From DASQGA01 sp038209555 (GTDB taxonomy: Bacteria > Actinomycetota > Thermoleophilia > Gaiellales > Gaiellaceae), in the NCBI GenBank assembly GCA_038209555.1, contig JBBQXP010000001.1, positions 62,001 to 126,000 on the forward strand: a stretch of DNA of 64,000 bases, given 5' to 3'. The position numbers and the translations under genes were made by a program. Shown piece after piece: positions 1 to 9,725 of the stretch. The stretch's first letter is position 1. Every line of letters begins with the position of its first letter. A model generated the notes under the pieces. The model was not told where the DNA came from. It worked only from the letters and a program-made list of their open reading frames with translations, and did not search any database.

Positions 1-1
1 C

Positions 2-2503
2 GTCGACTCCTCCTATACGTACGCGTTGCTCACGGACGCCTACAACCACCAGCTCAGCTACGACGTGGGCTGGATTTCGTACTACCTGCTCTGGGGTGCG
101 GCGGCTCTCCACCCCTCCATGCGTACCCTGGACGAACCTGCACTCGATATCCGGGCGCGCCTCACTCCTCTCCGCCTCGGGCTACTCACGACAGCGTGCC
201 TGATCGCGCCGGGCGTCCGCTTCGCGCAGGAGGTAGATAACCCCGACGTGCTGGTGCTCATTGTCGCCTCAGCGGTGCTGTTCGTGCTCGTGGTGACGCG
301 CATGGCGGGCTTAGTGCGCCAGGAGGAACGTGCCGCCGGGCGCGAGCTAGCCCTGCGTGGAGCGGGTGTCGAGCTCGTCGCCGCAGCGGGCCACCAGCAG
401 GTGAACGAAGCAGCTATCTCGGCGGTTTGCGCGCTAATCGAGAGTCCCGTAAGCGTCCACCTGGTCTTGCTAGGCAGCAAGGGAGTGACTGTCGCGGCTT
501 CCTCGCAGGAAGAAGGGGAATGGCCAGTCTCGCGGGAGGCCTATCCCTGGCTCCGTGAGTACGCCAAGGCAACAACACAGCTCCCACTGAAGAGTGTGCC
601 CGAGAAGGTGCGAAGCGAGCTCCATCTCGGCGACGGCCAGACCGCCCTGTTCCTTCCACTCAAGGTTCGTGACGAGGTGAAGGGGCTGCTCGTCTTGTGC
701 TCGCCGACCCGCATCCCTCGCGAACTTGTCGATTCGCTCGAATCGCTTGCCTCGCAGGTGTCGCTCGCGGTCGAGGGAACGACGCTGGCCGAGGACCTCC
801 ACCGCCGTCAGAGCGAAGCTCGGTTCCGGTCCCTAGTTGCGCACTCAAGCGACCTCATCACCGTGCTGGACAGTCAGGGAACCGTCACGTACCAGAGCCC
901 GTCGGTGGAGCGCATACTCGGGTATCGCGTCGCCGAGGTCGAGGGACGTGAGTTCGCTGAACTAGTGAGCAAGCCCGATCGGCCGCGCCTGGCGCAGATC
1001 GTTGCCGGCGTTGGTGATGCATACGCCGGCGGTGGCTCCGAAACCCATGTGATCGAGTGCTCCTTGAAGCATCGCAATGGTACGTGGCTCCAATTCGAGG
1101 TCCAGCACACGGATCTGCTCCAGGACGAACATGTCCGAGGCATCGTTCTGAACGGCCGCGACGTCAGCGAACGCAAGGCGTTCGAGGACCAGCTCGCACA
1201 CCAGGCCTTCCACGACCCGGTGACGAACCTCGCCAACCGCGCGTTGTTCGCCGATCGCGTTCAGCACTCTGTCATGCGCTCGATGAGAGGAGGCTCGGCG
1301 ATCGCCGTCATGTTCATCGACCTCGACGATTTCAAGACAATCAACGACAGCTTGGGCCACGCGGCCGGCGACACGGTTCTTCAGGAAGTGGCGCAGCGCC
1401 TCGTGGCTGTTGTGCGTCCAGCCGACACGGTCGCGCGGTTCGGTGGCGACGAGTTCGCGATCCTGCTTGATGAAGTTAGGGACTCGCAGGAGGTCGCCGA
1501 GGTGGCGGGGCGCATCCTCCGAGAGCTCGAGCTCCAGCTCGAAATCGAGGGCAAGCAGGTCTACCCACGCGCAAGCATCGGCATCTGTTTGGGCGGCCCC
1601 GAGATGGGCTCGCTGGATGCCGAGGAGCTCCTGCGTAACGCAGACGTAGCGATGTACATGGCCAAGCGCGAGAGTCAAGGTGGCTATCGGGTCTTCGAGC
1701 CGAAGATGCACGAGCGCGTGGTGGAGCGGCTCGAACTCCAAGCAGAGCTGCAGCTGGCGCTCGAGCACAACCAGCTTGAGATTTATTACCAGCCTGTCGT
1801 TCGGCTTGATAAGGACAGTGATTACGGCGTCGAGGCGTTGTTGCGCTGGATGCACCCAACACGCGGAACCATTGCGCCCGCCAACTTCATCCCACTGGCC
1901 GAGGAGACCGGTCTGATCATCCCGATCGGCCGCTGGGTATTGGAAGAGGCTTGTCGCCAGGGCGCGCTCCTCCACCAGCAGTTCCCGCTTCCTGTGCCGC
2001 TGACGATGAGCGTCAACCTGTCCGTCAAGCAGCTTCAGTCGGAGACGATCGTAGACCACGTACGCATGGCACTCGAGACGAGTGGACTACCGCCGGAAAG
2101 GCTCGTACTCGAGATTACTGAGTCCGTGATGATGGCCGACACCGACCTCGCTGTCCGGCGACTCCTGGAACTGAAGTCGCTCGGCGTTCTGCTGGCGATG
2201 GACGACTTCGGCACCGGGTATTCGTCGCTGAGCTACCTGAGTCGATTCCCCGTTGACATTCTCAAGATGGACCGCTCTTTTCTCACCTCTGGGGAAACCG
2301 ACTCAGGGCTCGCCGCCGCGATCGTCGCGATCGGGAAGAGCCTGAACCTCCAGGTGATCGCTGAAGGGATCGAACTCACCGACCAGATGACGTCGATGCG
2401 TGAGCTTGGCTGCGAACTCGGCCAGGGTTTCCTGTTCGCCAGGCCGATGAGCCGCGAGGCGCTCTTCGAGTACCTCGGCGAGCAGCAGTCGAATGCAGCA
2501 TAG
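2..2503 (+). CDS. GAF-PAS-GGDEF-EAL cyclic-di-GMP signalling protein (5' truncated)
   Basis: Membrane-linked sensor that probably makes and/or degrades cyclic-di-GMP. The reading frame is open to the left window edge, so the N-terminus is missing. Visible parts in order are a few hydrophobic helices (nt 60-330), a GAF-like region, a PAS domain (about nt 825-1150), a GGDEF domain with intact GGDEF signature (nt 1442-1456), and an EAL domain with EALLRW (nt 1832) and DDFGTGYSSL. Both catalytic signatures look intact, so either activity is possible and the net direction cannot be told from sequence. Its stop overlaps the start of the next gene by 11 bp, suggesting translational coupling to the exporter. 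Confidence 0.93.
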   Translation, partial: VDSSYTYALLTDAYNHQLSYDVGWISYYLLWGAAALHPSMRTLDEPALDIRARLTPLRLGLLTTACLIAPGVRFAQEVDNPDVLVLIVASAVLFVLVVTRMAGLVRQEERAAGRELALRGAGVELVAAAGHQQVNEAAISAVCALIESPVSVHLVLLGSKGVTVAASSQEEGEWPVSREAYPWLREYAKATTQLPLKSVPEKVRSELHLGDGQTALFLPLKVRDEVKGLLVLCSPTRIPRELVDSLESLASQVSLAVEGTTLAEDLHRRQSEARFRSLVAHSSDLITVLDSQGTVTYQSPSVERILGYRVAEVEGREFAELVSKPDRPRLAQIVAGVGDAYAGGGSETHVIECSLKHRNGTWLQFEVQHTDLLQDEHVRGIVLNGRDVSERKAFEDQLAHQAFHDPVTNLANRALFADRVQHSVMRSMRGGSAIAVMFIDLDDFKTINDSLGHAAGDTVLQEVAQRLVAVVRPADTVARFGGDEFAILLDEVRDSQEVAEVAGRILRELELQLEIEGKQVYPRASIGICLGGPEMGSLDAEELLRNADVAMYMAKRESQGGYRVFEPKMHERVVERLELQAELQLALEHNQLEIYYQPVVRLDKDSDYGVEALLRWMHPTRGTIAPANFIPLAEETGLIIPIGRWVLEEACRQGALLHQQFPLPVPLTMSVNLSVKQLQSETIVDHVRMALETSGLPPERLVLEITESVMMADTDLAVRRLLELKSLGVLLAMDDFGTGYSSLSYLSRFPVDILKMDRSFLTSGETDSGLAAAIVAIGKSLNLQVIAEGIELTDQMTSMRELGCELGQGFLFARPMSREALFEYLGEQQSNAA

Positions 2504-3827
2504 CCACGAGTCGCTTGACCGCCCTGGCGGTTTCTCCCGGGTCAATCTCCTCGCGCCGCTCCGGCAGCGGGACTTTCGCCTGCTGTGGGCAGGTATGACG
2601 GTTTCCCTCATCGGGGATGGCATTTTCTTCGTCGCGATGGCGTGGCAGGCATACGAGCTTTGGAACGCTCCCGCAGCGCTGGCCATCGTCGGTATTGGGA
2701 TGACCGTTCCGACCATCGCATTTCTGTTGCCCGCCGGAGTACTCAGCGACCGGCTGGATCGGCGAATGGTGATGCTCTGCGCCGACGTTGGGCGGGCTGT
2801 CGTCATCGCGGCACTCGCAGCACTCTCCGTTGCCGGCTTACTGACCTTCTGGGAACTCGTTGCGTGCGTCGCTCTCTACGGAATCGGCACGGCTTTCTTT
2901 ATTCCCGCGTTCGACGCGATCGTCCCGGACATCGTTCCGGCTGCCGATCTCGCCGCCGCCAACTCGCTGGACCAGTTCGTCCGGCCGATTGCGCTGCGCC
3001 TCGCGGGGCCGGCGCTAGGCGGCGTGCTCGTGGCAGTCCTCGGCACGGGTGGCGCTTTTGCGGTCAATGCCGGATCGTTCATAGCGTCGACCGTGGCGCT
3101 ACTCGCGATGAGGCCTCCGGCGCACCCCCGCTCGGAGCATGCCAACTCGGCCGTCAGCGCCGTCAAGGAAGGTTTGCGCTTCGTGCGCGGTCGAGTCTGG
3201 CTCTGGGGGACCCTCCTGTCGGCGGCGTTCGCGTACCTCGCCTTTCTGGGCCCGACCGAAGTGCTGCTGCCCTACATCGTGAAGAACGACCTGCACGCGT
3301 CCCCGGCAGATCTCGGGCTCATCTTCGCGGCAGGGGGTGTCGGAGCCGTAGGCGCGGCGCTCGTGATGGGACAGCGGGGTCATCCAGGGCGCGATGTGAC
3401 CGTCATGTACGCAACGTGGACGCTTGCCACGCTCGCCGTGGCCGGATACGGACTGGCGACGGCATCCTGGCAGCTGATGATCGCCTGCCTCCTCTTCAAC
3501 GCCCTGGAGACGGTCGGCACGATCGTGTGGGCAACCCTCAAGCAGCGCCACGTTCCGGCCTCGATGCTGGGCCGAGTTTCGAGCCTCGACTGGCTGATCT
3601 CGATTGGTCTCCTGCCGCTCTCCTTCGCGTTGACCGCACCGATCGCCGGCCTCATCGGAGCGCGGGCAACACTCTTAGGTGCAGCCTGCGTTGGAGGCGT
3701 GATCACGCTGGGAGCGCTCTTCCTCCCGGGCATGCGCGACATAGAGGACAAGGTCGTCGAACCGGCGGCCAGCGAGAGCGGCCGAGAATTGGAACCAGTG
3801 AGGCCTCCCGTTCTCGTCGACGTCTGA
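2493..3827 (+). CDS. MFS transporter (MFS_3/EntS-like exporter)
   Basis: Predicted 444-residue inner-membrane exporter of the major facilitator superfamily. The sequence shows about 12 hydrophobic segments, an early 'GMTVSLIGDGIFFVAMAW' segment typical of the MFS_3/EntS-type branch, and the charged loop 'SDRLDRR' between helices 2 and 3. Substrate cannot be deduced. The ATG at 2493 lies inside the preceding c-di-GMP gene (11-bp overlap), so the two are probably co-transcribed. The C-terminal 35 residues are polar and probably cytoplasmic. Family membership is secure, function in detail is not. Confidence 0.9.
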   Translation: MQHSHESLDRPGGFSRVNLLAPLRQRDFRLLWAGMTVSLIGDGIFFVAMAWQAYELWNAPAALAIVGIGMTVPTIAFLLPAGVLSDRLDRRMVMLCADVGRAVVIAALAALSVAGLLTFWELVACVALYGIGTAFFIPAFDAIVPDIVPAADLAAANSLDQFVRPIALRLAGPALGGVLVAVLGTGGAFAVNAGSFIASTVALLAMRPPAHPRSEHANSAVSAVKEGLRFVRGRVWLWGTLLSAAFAYLAFLGPTEVLLPYIVKNDLHASPADLGLIFAAGGVGAVGAALVMGQRGHPGRDVTVMYATWTLATLAVAGYGLATASWQLMIACLLFNALETVGTIVWATLKQRHVPASMLGRVSSLDWLISIGLLPLSFALTAPIAGLIGARATLLGAACVGGVITLGALFLPGMRDIEDKVVEPAASESGRELEPVRPPVLVDV

Positions 3828-3887
3828 CCGCTGGGTCAGCGTGACGAGGGCTCATCCCACTGGTGCCCGGGTCGGCCTGGTCGGGTT

Positions 3888-4862
3888 CTAGACCGTCAGG
3901 ACGACCTTGCCGAACTGCTTCCCGCTCTCGAGGTGGCGGTGGGCATCCGCCGCCTCCTCGAGCGGGAACACCCGGTCGACCAGCGGCTTCACGCGGCCGC
4001 TTGCGACCAGCTCGTAGACCCCTGCGAAGTCCTCGGCCGTCCCCATCGTCGATCCCAGGATCGAGAGCTGCTTCCAAAAGATGCGGTGGAGATTGGCCGG
4101 AGGATTAGGGCCGCTGGTCGCTCCGCAGACCGCGATGCGACCGCCGGCACGCGCGACCTGGAGCGACGTCTTCCAGGTGGCCTCGCCGACGTGCTCGACG
4201 ACGACGTCGACGCCGCCTTCGGTCGCTTCCTTGACCACGGAGACCACGTCGCCGCTCTCGTGGTTCACGGTCTCGTCGGCTCCGAGCTCGCGCGCCCGCT
4301 CGAGCTTCCCGTCGTCTGACGACGTGACCACGACCTTGGCCCCGAGCGCCTTGGCGATCAGGAAGGCAGCGCTCCCGACACCGCTCCCGATTCCCCAAAC
4401 GAGCACCCATTCGCCCTCTCGCAGCCCCGCCCTGGTCACGAGCATGCGGTAGGCGGTCTCGTAGACGAGCGGGAATGCTGCGGCTTCCTCGAACGAGAGC
4501 GCCTCCGGAATCGGATGGACGTTCTCGTGCGGAATCGCGATCAGCTCCGCATGGGTGCCGTCACGATGCTCACCGACGATCTCGACGCCGTTTCGAAGGC
4601 CAGGGTTCAGGACGACTCTCTGGCCGAGCTCGAACCTATCGGCCCCCTCGCCGAGCGCCTCGACCACCCCCGCGCCGTCAGCGCCGAGGATCCTGGGCTT
4701 TGGCACCGATGGGAGCCCCTGCCTGAGCCAGATGTCGAGATGATTCAGTGACGCCGCCTTCAAGCGGATCAGAACTTCCCCGGGCCCGGCGATCGGGTCC
4801 TCGACCTCGTCCAGCCGCAGGACCTCGGGGCCGCCGTCCTCGTGGATGCGCACTGCCTTCAT
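3888..4862 (-). CDS. zinc-type alcohol dehydrogenase-like / quinone oxidoreductase (MDR family)
   Basis: A 324-residue NAD(P)H-dependent oxidoreductase of the medium-chain dehydrogenase/reductase superfamily. The N-terminal GroES-like half contains 'GADGAGVVEALGEGADRF'. The Rossmann half shows 'VLVWGIGSGVGSAAFLIAKALGAKVVVTSSD'-like glycine-rich nucleotide binding. The four-cysteine structural zinc lobe of classical alcohol dehydrogenases is absent, which fits the quinone-reductase-type branch. It is transcribed divergently from queG with 44 bp between starts. A TAGGAT hexamer 9 nt upstream of the ATG is a plausible -10. Substrate unknown. Confidence 0.9.
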   Translation of the reverse strand: MKAVRIHEDGGPEVLRLDEVEDPIAGPGEVLIRLKAASLNHLDIWLRQGLPSVPKPRILGADGAGVVEALGEGADRFELGQRVVLNPGLRNGVEIVGEHRDGTHAELIAIPHENVHPIPEALSFEEAAAFPLVYETAYRMLVTRAGLREGEWVLVWGIGSGVGSAAFLIAKALGAKVVVTSSDDGKLERARELGADETVNHESGDVVSVVKEATEGGVDVVVEHVGEATWKTSLQVARAGGRIAVCGATSGPNPPANLHRIFWKQLSILGSTMGTAEDFAGVYELVASGRVKPLVDRVFPLEEAADAHRHLESGKQFGKVVLTV

Positions 4863-4871
4863 GGACGGCAG

Positions 4872-4877
4872 ATCCTA
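4872..4877 (-). promoter_or_regulatory. -10-like hexamer for the MDR oxidoreductase
   Basis: TAGGAT on the minus strand, ending 9 nt before the ATG at 4862. It fits the TAnnnT pattern seen before many starts in this window. Assignment is inferred from position. Confidence 0.45.
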
Positions 4878-4892
4878 TCCCCGGAGCCCTGG

Positions 4893-4898
4893 TACCTT
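4893..4898 (+). promoter_or_regulatory. -10-like hexamer for queG
   Basis: TACCTT ending 8 nt before the ATG at 4907, fitting the TAnnnT leaderless-type arrangement. It shares a 44-bp divergent region with the oxidoreductase promoter. Confidence 0.4.
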
Positions 4899-4906
4899 GG
4901 CGTTTG

Positions 4907-5899
4907 ATGACCCAGGCCGATTTGCAAGCATTGGCCCAGGAGCTCGGGATCGACGCAGTCGGGGCGGCCCCGGCAGAGCCGTACGTCGAGACCGAGCGTC
5001 ACATCCGAGAGCGCCGAGAGCGAGGGCTCTTCGCCGACATGCGCTTCACGATGTCGCAGCCTCACGTTTCTTGCCATCCGGAGTCCCTCCTGCGGGACGC
5101 GCGAACCGTGATCTCCGCTGCGCTCTGCTACTACGCGCCGGAACCAGACCCTCCGAAGGGCCATGGGCGCCTGCCGCGTTACACCTGGGCGGACCACTAC
5201 GCGGCGCTCCGAGAGAAGCTGGACGTCCTCGGCCGGGAGCTCGGCGGCGGCTACCGCGTCCTGGTCGATGAGAACCAGCACGTCGACCGGGAGGGTGCGG
5301 CCCGCGCCGGCGTCGGCTTCTACGGAAAGAACACGCTCCTGATCACCCGCAGGCAGGGTTCCTGGGTCGTCCTCGGCACGGTCGTGACTGATGTCGAGAT
5401 CGAGCCGAGCCCTCCACTCGAACTCGATTGCGGCACGTGTCGGCTCTGCATCGACGCATGCCCCACGCAGGCACTCGAGGAGGCCGGCACTCTCGATTCG
5501 ACCCGCTGCCTCTCATACTGGACGCAGTCGCCCGACGCGATCCCGGAGGAGTACCGGAGCCTACTTGGTAGTCAGGTCTATGGCTGCGACATCTGCCAAG
5601 ACGTCTGTCCGTGGAACCGGGGGATCGAGAAGCGTCGCCGCGGGGAGGAGCTGCCAGAGCTCGCCGAGCCGCACGTGTCTCTTGTGGAGTGGCTCGAGCT
5701 GCCGGCGGCGGAGCTCGTGAGCCGTTACGACAGGCTTTACGTGCCGAGGAACGATGCGCGCTACCTACGTCGAAACGCACTCGTCGCCGCCGGGAACTCG
5801 GGCGACGCGACACTCGCGCCTCTGGTCGCCGGCTATGCCGACGACCCCGACCCGATGCTTCGCGGGCACGCGGAATGGGCGCTCGAACGTCTCTCCTGA
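4907..5899 (+). CDS. queG: epoxyqueuosine reductase
   Basis: QueG reduces epoxyqueuosine to queuosine in tRNA, the last step of queuosine modification, using cobalamin and two 4Fe-4S clusters. The 330-residue protein has two ferredoxin-like cysteine motifs, 'CGTCRLCIDACP' and 'CDICQDVCPW', and the N-terminal cobalamin-binding region. The C-terminus has a short HEAT-like segment ('DPMLRGHAEWALERL'). The ATG at 4907 is chosen because it matches the family N-terminus. The frame is open further upstream into the divergent gene, which is unlikely to be coding. queA and tgt lie 16 kb away in the same window. Confidence 0.95.
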   Translation: MTQADLQALAQELGIDAVGAAPAEPYVETERHIRERRERGLFADMRFTMSQPHVSCHPESLLRDARTVISAALCYYAPEPDPPKGHGRLPRYTWADHYAALREKLDVLGRELGGGYRVLVDENQHVDREGAARAGVGFYGKNTLLITRRQGSWVVLGTVVTDVEIEPSPPLELDCGTCRLCIDACPTQALEEAGTLDSTRCLSYWTQSPDAIPEEYRSLLGSQVYGCDICQDVCPWNRGIEKRRRGEELPELAEPHVSLVEWLELPAAELVSRYDRLYVPRNDARYLRRNALVAAGNSGDATLAPLVAGYADDPDPMLRGHAEWALERLS

Positions 5900-7722
5900 G
5901 CCTGCTCGGCAACCCCGGCGAGCCACGGGCGGCCGAGGTCGAGCGTCTGCGTGCGACCGACGGCTGGATCGCCTGGGTTCGGCTCGCCGCAGTGCCCTTC
6001 GCGGTGGTCCAGGTCCTCCTTACCCCGGCCTATCCGGACGGCTACGAAGTGTGGGCGTGGGTCGCGACCGCAATCCTCGCGGTCGGAGCCGGGGTCTTTT
6101 TCGCTCTGACCCGCGTCCCGCGTTCGCTCGCCGGCAGGCACGTGCTCGGGGCCGCTGCGCTCGCGTTCGACATCGGAGTGGTCGCGATCTTCGTCTTCGT
6201 GTACTCCTTCGAGGAGGGCTCGCCGATCCGCCAGCTTCTCTACCTTCCGCTGGTCGAGGGGGCGTTGCGCTACGGGCTCGCCGGCGGTCTTGCGGTCCCA
6301 TTCGCACAGCTCCCCGTCCTCATCGGCTTCGAGTGGTTTCGGGCAGACCGGTTCACCGGCAGGAGCTTCGATGTCGACCAAGTGACCTTCCCGCTCGGGG
6401 TCCAGCTGATCATGGGCCTCGTGGTCGGGTGGCTCGTGGACCGGCTGCGTCGCGAGAGCGCCGTCGCGGGGTCGCGGGCACGAGAGGCAGAGGAGCTTCG
6501 TGACCAGATCGGTCGGCGCGCCGACCAGCTCGAGGCGGTGAACCGCTGCGCCCGCGCGCTCTCCTCGACGCTCGACCCGGCCGAGGCTTTCCGCCGCTTC
6601 CTCCGGGAGGCTCAAACTGCGTTTCACTTCGACCGGCTCGCCCTCGTGCTCGCGCAGGGAGATCGCGCCGAGGTGCTCGCGAACGCCGGCCAAGGCGACA
6701 AGACCGTCCTGCCGGTCGGGACGAACGTCCCTCTGGAGGGAACGGCGCTCGCGGAGGTGTGCAGGACGGGCCAGACGGTCGTCCGCGAGGACATGGCAGA
6801 GCCACCACGCTTCAACGAGGACTCTGAGCTCGTGGACTTCGGCTTGCGGTCGCGCGTCGCGGCCCCGCTCCCAGCCGGGAACCGAGTCCTCGGGATGCTG
6901 TCCGTGTCCCGCCGGACGCCGAGCTCGTTCTCGGCGGACGACGTGAGTCTGATCACCTTGCTTGGCCGGCAGGTCGCGACGGCTGTGGAGAACATCCTGT
7001 CGTTCGAGGCCGAGCGAAATGCCGCCGAGGAGCTCAGGCGCCTCTCCGCGCTTCGGGCCGACTTTGTCTCGCTCGTTTCGCACGAGCTTCGCGGGCCCAT
7101 GGCGTCGGTAATCGGCTGCGCCGCGACGCTGCGAAGCCGGTGGCGCGTTCTCCGTCCTCAGCAACGCGAGTCGTTTCTCGCCCTGATCGAGGACGAGACG
7201 TCGCGCCTCGCCGCGCTGATCGGCGATGTCCTCGACACCTCACGCATGGACGCCGGGACCTTCAGCTACTCGTTCGCCCCGGTGGACGTCGAGCAGCTCG
7301 TCCGCGAGGCTGTGGCGATGATGCAGCTCGGGCAGGAGGACGTCCAGGTGCGCGCAAAGGTCGTCTCTCCGCTGCCTGCCGTTCGGGGCGACCGCGAGCG
7401 GCTCCACCAGGTGCTGCTGAACCTGCTCGGGAACGCCCTCAAGTACACGGTCGGGGGAGACGAGGTCGAAGTGCGTGCCGCCGCCTCGAAAGGCCGGATC
7501 GAGATCGCGGTCACCGACCACGGACCTGGAATCGCACCGGCCGACCAGCGGATGATCTTCGAGAAGTTCGGTCGTGCGAAGCCCTCCGGCTCGACCCCCG
7601 GCGCGGGACTGGGGCTCTTCATCGCCCGGTCCATCGTCGAGGCCCACGACGGCTCGCTCGAGGTCGAATCGACCCCAGGAGCCGGAGCGACGTTCACTGT
7701 GGCGCTGCCTCTCGGGACCTAG
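5875..7722 (+). CDS. membrane GAF sensor histidine kinase
   Basis: A 615-residue sensor kinase. The N-terminal 170 residues contain about five or six transmembrane helices. A short coiled coil and a GAF domain (about residues 210-360) follow, then HisKA with the phospho-acceptor in 'VSHELRGPMASVIG' (His403), then a HATPase domain with N-box 'LLGNALKYT', G1 'DHGPGIAP' and G2 'GAGLGLFIAR'. The start at 5875 lies inside the end of queG (25-bp overlap). No response regulator is adjacent, so the partner is unknown. The stop shares a CTAG with the stop of the convergent WYL gene. Confidence 0.92.
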   Translation: MGARTSLLSLLGNPGEPRAAEVERLRATDGWIAWVRLAAVPFAVVQVLLTPAYPDGYEVWAWVATAILAVGAGVFFALTRVPRSLAGRHVLGAAALAFDIGVVAIFVFVYSFEEGSPIRQLLYLPLVEGALRYGLAGGLAVPFAQLPVLIGFEWFRADRFTGRSFDVDQVTFPLGVQLIMGLVVGWLVDRLRRESAVAGSRAREAEELRDQIGRRADQLEAVNRCARALSSTLDPAEAFRRFLREAQTAFHFDRLALVLAQGDRAEVLANAGQGDKTVLPVGTNVPLEGTALAEVCRTGQTVVREDMAEPPRFNEDSELVDFGLRSRVAAPLPAGNRVLGMLSVSRRTPSSFSADDVSLITLLGRQVATAVENILSFEAERNAAEELRRLSALRADFVSLVSHELRGPMASVIGCAATLRSRWRVLRPQQRESFLALIEDETSRLAALIGDVLDTSRMDAGTFSYSFAPVDVEQLVREAVAMMQLGQEDVQVRAKVVSPLPAVRGDRERLHQVLLNLLGNALKYTVGGDEVEVRAAASKGRIEIAVTDHGPGIAPADQRMIFEKFGRAKPSGSTPGAGLGLFIARSIVEAHDGSLEVESTPGAGATFTVALPLGT

Positions 7723-9725
7723 CGGTGCTGCGGCGACTTCCCGAGTGCGACAGCGAGTGCTTTCGCCCTGCCGGCGACTTCTTGGCGCAGATCGGGTGGC
7801 TCGAGCACCACGGCCTCGCCGCCGTGCGACAGGATCTCGCCGACGAGCCAGTCGGCGCTCCCGACCTGGAGCGCCTCCAGCGCGCTGCCATCCGCAAGGG
7901 GGCTAGCACCCCGCTCGAGGCGCCACCGGGCGACCGTCGGTGAAAAGAGAACTCGAGCCGTCCTGGCCTCCTCGAGACCGCGAGGTGCGACGCCGGGGCG
8001 GGGTTTGAACCCCGCCCGCTGCTTCTTCGCGCTGCGCATGCGATCGAGCCGGAAGCTCCGGACTGCGTCTCGTGTCGTATCCCACGTATCCACGTACCAG
8101 TGGGGAAGCTCGCGGCGAAAGCGGTAAGGCTCTACGGTTCTCGGGCTCGCGGTCGTCTCGCCGACCTTCAGGTACTCGATCTCGACGAGCCGGTGCTCGG
8201 AGATCGCGTCTGAGAGCGTTCGGATCAGCTTCTCCTCGTCGGTCGCGGCAGCCGCCGGCTCGGCGGCCTCGTCCAGTTCGAACTGCCCGAAGGTCTCCTC
8301 GAGCTTCCGGCGGACGCGGTCGAGCCCGGTGTGAGCCTCCGCCGCGATCATGGGGCCAACGAACTCGAGAGCCAGCCGAATGGCGCGAGCCTCGAGCGGG
8401 GTCAGCCTGGGGGGCCGCCTGAAGGTGTCACCGAACAGCTCCTTCTCGACGTGAACCGAGTCACCCTCGATCGACGCATAGAGGGCGTAGCAGCCGCCTC
8501 CGAAGTTGACGAGGTTCAGGAGCTGGAGGTGCTCGTCGAGATGCTCGACCGGAATCCGGAACCGCTCCGCAAGCTCGGCGGCGGGGATGTCGGCGGACGC
8601 ATCCTCGCCGCAGCTGGCAAGGAGATGCGCCAGGAGCGCCTGCAGGAGCCCGAAGCGCTCGGGCGCCACCGGGCCGGCAGTGCGCTCGATGACCTCCCCG
8701 GCTTCCCGGGTTGCCTCCACCCTGGCAGGCTCGGGAGGCGGACCCTCATGAGCGGCGACTACGCGCTCGACGGATCGCTCGACGAGCTCGACGAGCTCGG
8801 GTGGCTCCAGCGGACGCGCTCGCCCCTCCTGGTTCAGGACCCAGGAGGCGAGCCTGCCGAGGCCCGAGTACTGCGTCACGAACACGCCCTCGTCGACGTG
8901 TCCTCGGTCCGCGAAGGCGCGCTCGACGAGCCAGGCCAGATCCTCGGCCAGCTCGATCCGCGCCTCGCCCGTGATCTCACCGACCTGCCAGGCCGGGCGG
9001 CCTCGGTAGATGGAGGCGTCGAACTCCTCCGGGACACGAAAATCACGCTCGCGGCGCGTTGCGAACCGGATGTCGCCGCGGACGCGGGAGACACGGAAGG
9101 TTCGCTCCTCCTCGCGGTCGTGATCCCATCCGACCATGTACCAGGAGCCGGCGTCCGTGAAGAGTGCGTACGGGTTGATCGTCCGCTCCGACTCCTCGTC
9201 GCGCTGCATCGAGAGATAGCGGAACTTCACGGTCCGGCCCTTCGAGATCGCGCCCTCGAGCTTGGTGAGCCGTCCCGACATCTCCTCCGAGTAGTCCGGA
9301 TCGTGGACCTGCACGGCCGACTCCCGGCTCGACTCGAGTGGCGCCGGCCGGCCGAGCGCTAGATTCTGGAGCGCGAGCCTAAGTGGCTCGGCGTAAGCGA
9401 AGCGGCCGTCGAGGAGATGGAACGCCGTCTGGAGCGCCGCAAGCTCGTCGTCCTCGAGATCGAGAGCGGGGAGGAAGTACTGCTCGGAGCGCAGCGTGTA
9501 GAGCTCCTCGCCGGTGAACTCGTCGCGCTGGGAATGAAGTGGGACGCCGAGTGCGATCAGCTCGCTTCGGTCGGAGTAGAAGCGCCGTGCAAAAGCCTCG
9601 TCGGACATCTCCGAGTATCCCTCGACATTTGTCTTGACGTCCCGCGCGGTGATAGGCCGACGCTCCGCCATGAGGTAGGCGACGAGCGAAAGCTGCCGGA
9701 TGAGCTTGTCGGTGTCGTGCGACAC
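7719..9725 (-). CDS. PafB-PafC-like fused double-WYL transcriptional regulator
   Basis: A 668-residue protein with two repeats of a winged-helix/HTH plus WYL domain. The first HTH is about residues 1-75 with WYL about 163-215 ('YMVGWDHDREEERTFRVSRV'). The second HTH-like part is about 355-430 with WYL about 510-565 ('WYVDTWDTTRDAVRSFRLDR'). In mycobacteria PafB and PafC are adjacent genes forming a heterodimer that activates the LexA-independent DNA-damage response. Here both halves are one chain. The GTG at 9725 is preferred because the protein then begins 'VSHDTDKLIRQLSL'. Another GTG at 9752 would overlap dinB. It is divergent from dinB with a 19-bp gap, which suggests a damage-response role. 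That role is inference. Confidence 0.88.
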   Translation of the reverse strand: MSHDTDKLIRQLSLVAYLMAERRPITARDVKTNVEGYSEMSDEAFARRFYSDRSELIALGVPLHSQRDEFTGEELYTLRSEQYFLPALDLEDDELAALQTAFHLLDGRFAYAEPLRLALQNLALGRPAPLESSRESAVQVHDPDYSEEMSGRLTKLEGAISKGRTVKFRYLSMQRDEESERTINPYALFTDAGSWYMVGWDHDREEERTFRVSRVRGDIRFATRRERDFRVPEEFDASIYRGRPAWQVGEITGEARIELAEDLAWLVERAFADRGHVDEGVFVTQYSGLGRLASWVLNQEGRARPLEPPELVELVERSVERVVAAHEGPPPEPARVEATREAGEVIERTAGPVAPERFGLLQALLAHLLASCGEDASADIPAAELAERFRIPVEHLDEHLQLLNLVNFGGGCYALYASIEGDSVHVEKELFGDTFRRPPRLTPLEARAIRLALEFVGPMIAAEAHTGLDRVRRKLEETFGQFELDEAAEPAAAATDEEKLIRTLSDAISEHRLVEIEYLKVGETTASPRTVEPYRFRRELPHWYVDTWDTTRDAVRSFRLDRMRSAKKQRAGFKPRPGVAPRGLEEARTARVLFSPTVARWRLERGASPLADGSALEALQVGSADWLVGEILSHGGEAVVLEPPDLRQEVAGRAKALAVALGKSPQHR

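Noticed and set aside
962..2059. Long minus-strand open frame (365 codons) opposite the GGDEF-EAL gene
   Set aside because: Antisense shadow of a gene with clear domains; its translation has no recognisable motif and is a result of high GC at third positions.
5833..7164. Long minus-strand open frame (443 codons) opposite the sensor kinase
   Set aside because: Antisense shadow; highly charged, no domain, covers conserved kinase and GAF codons.
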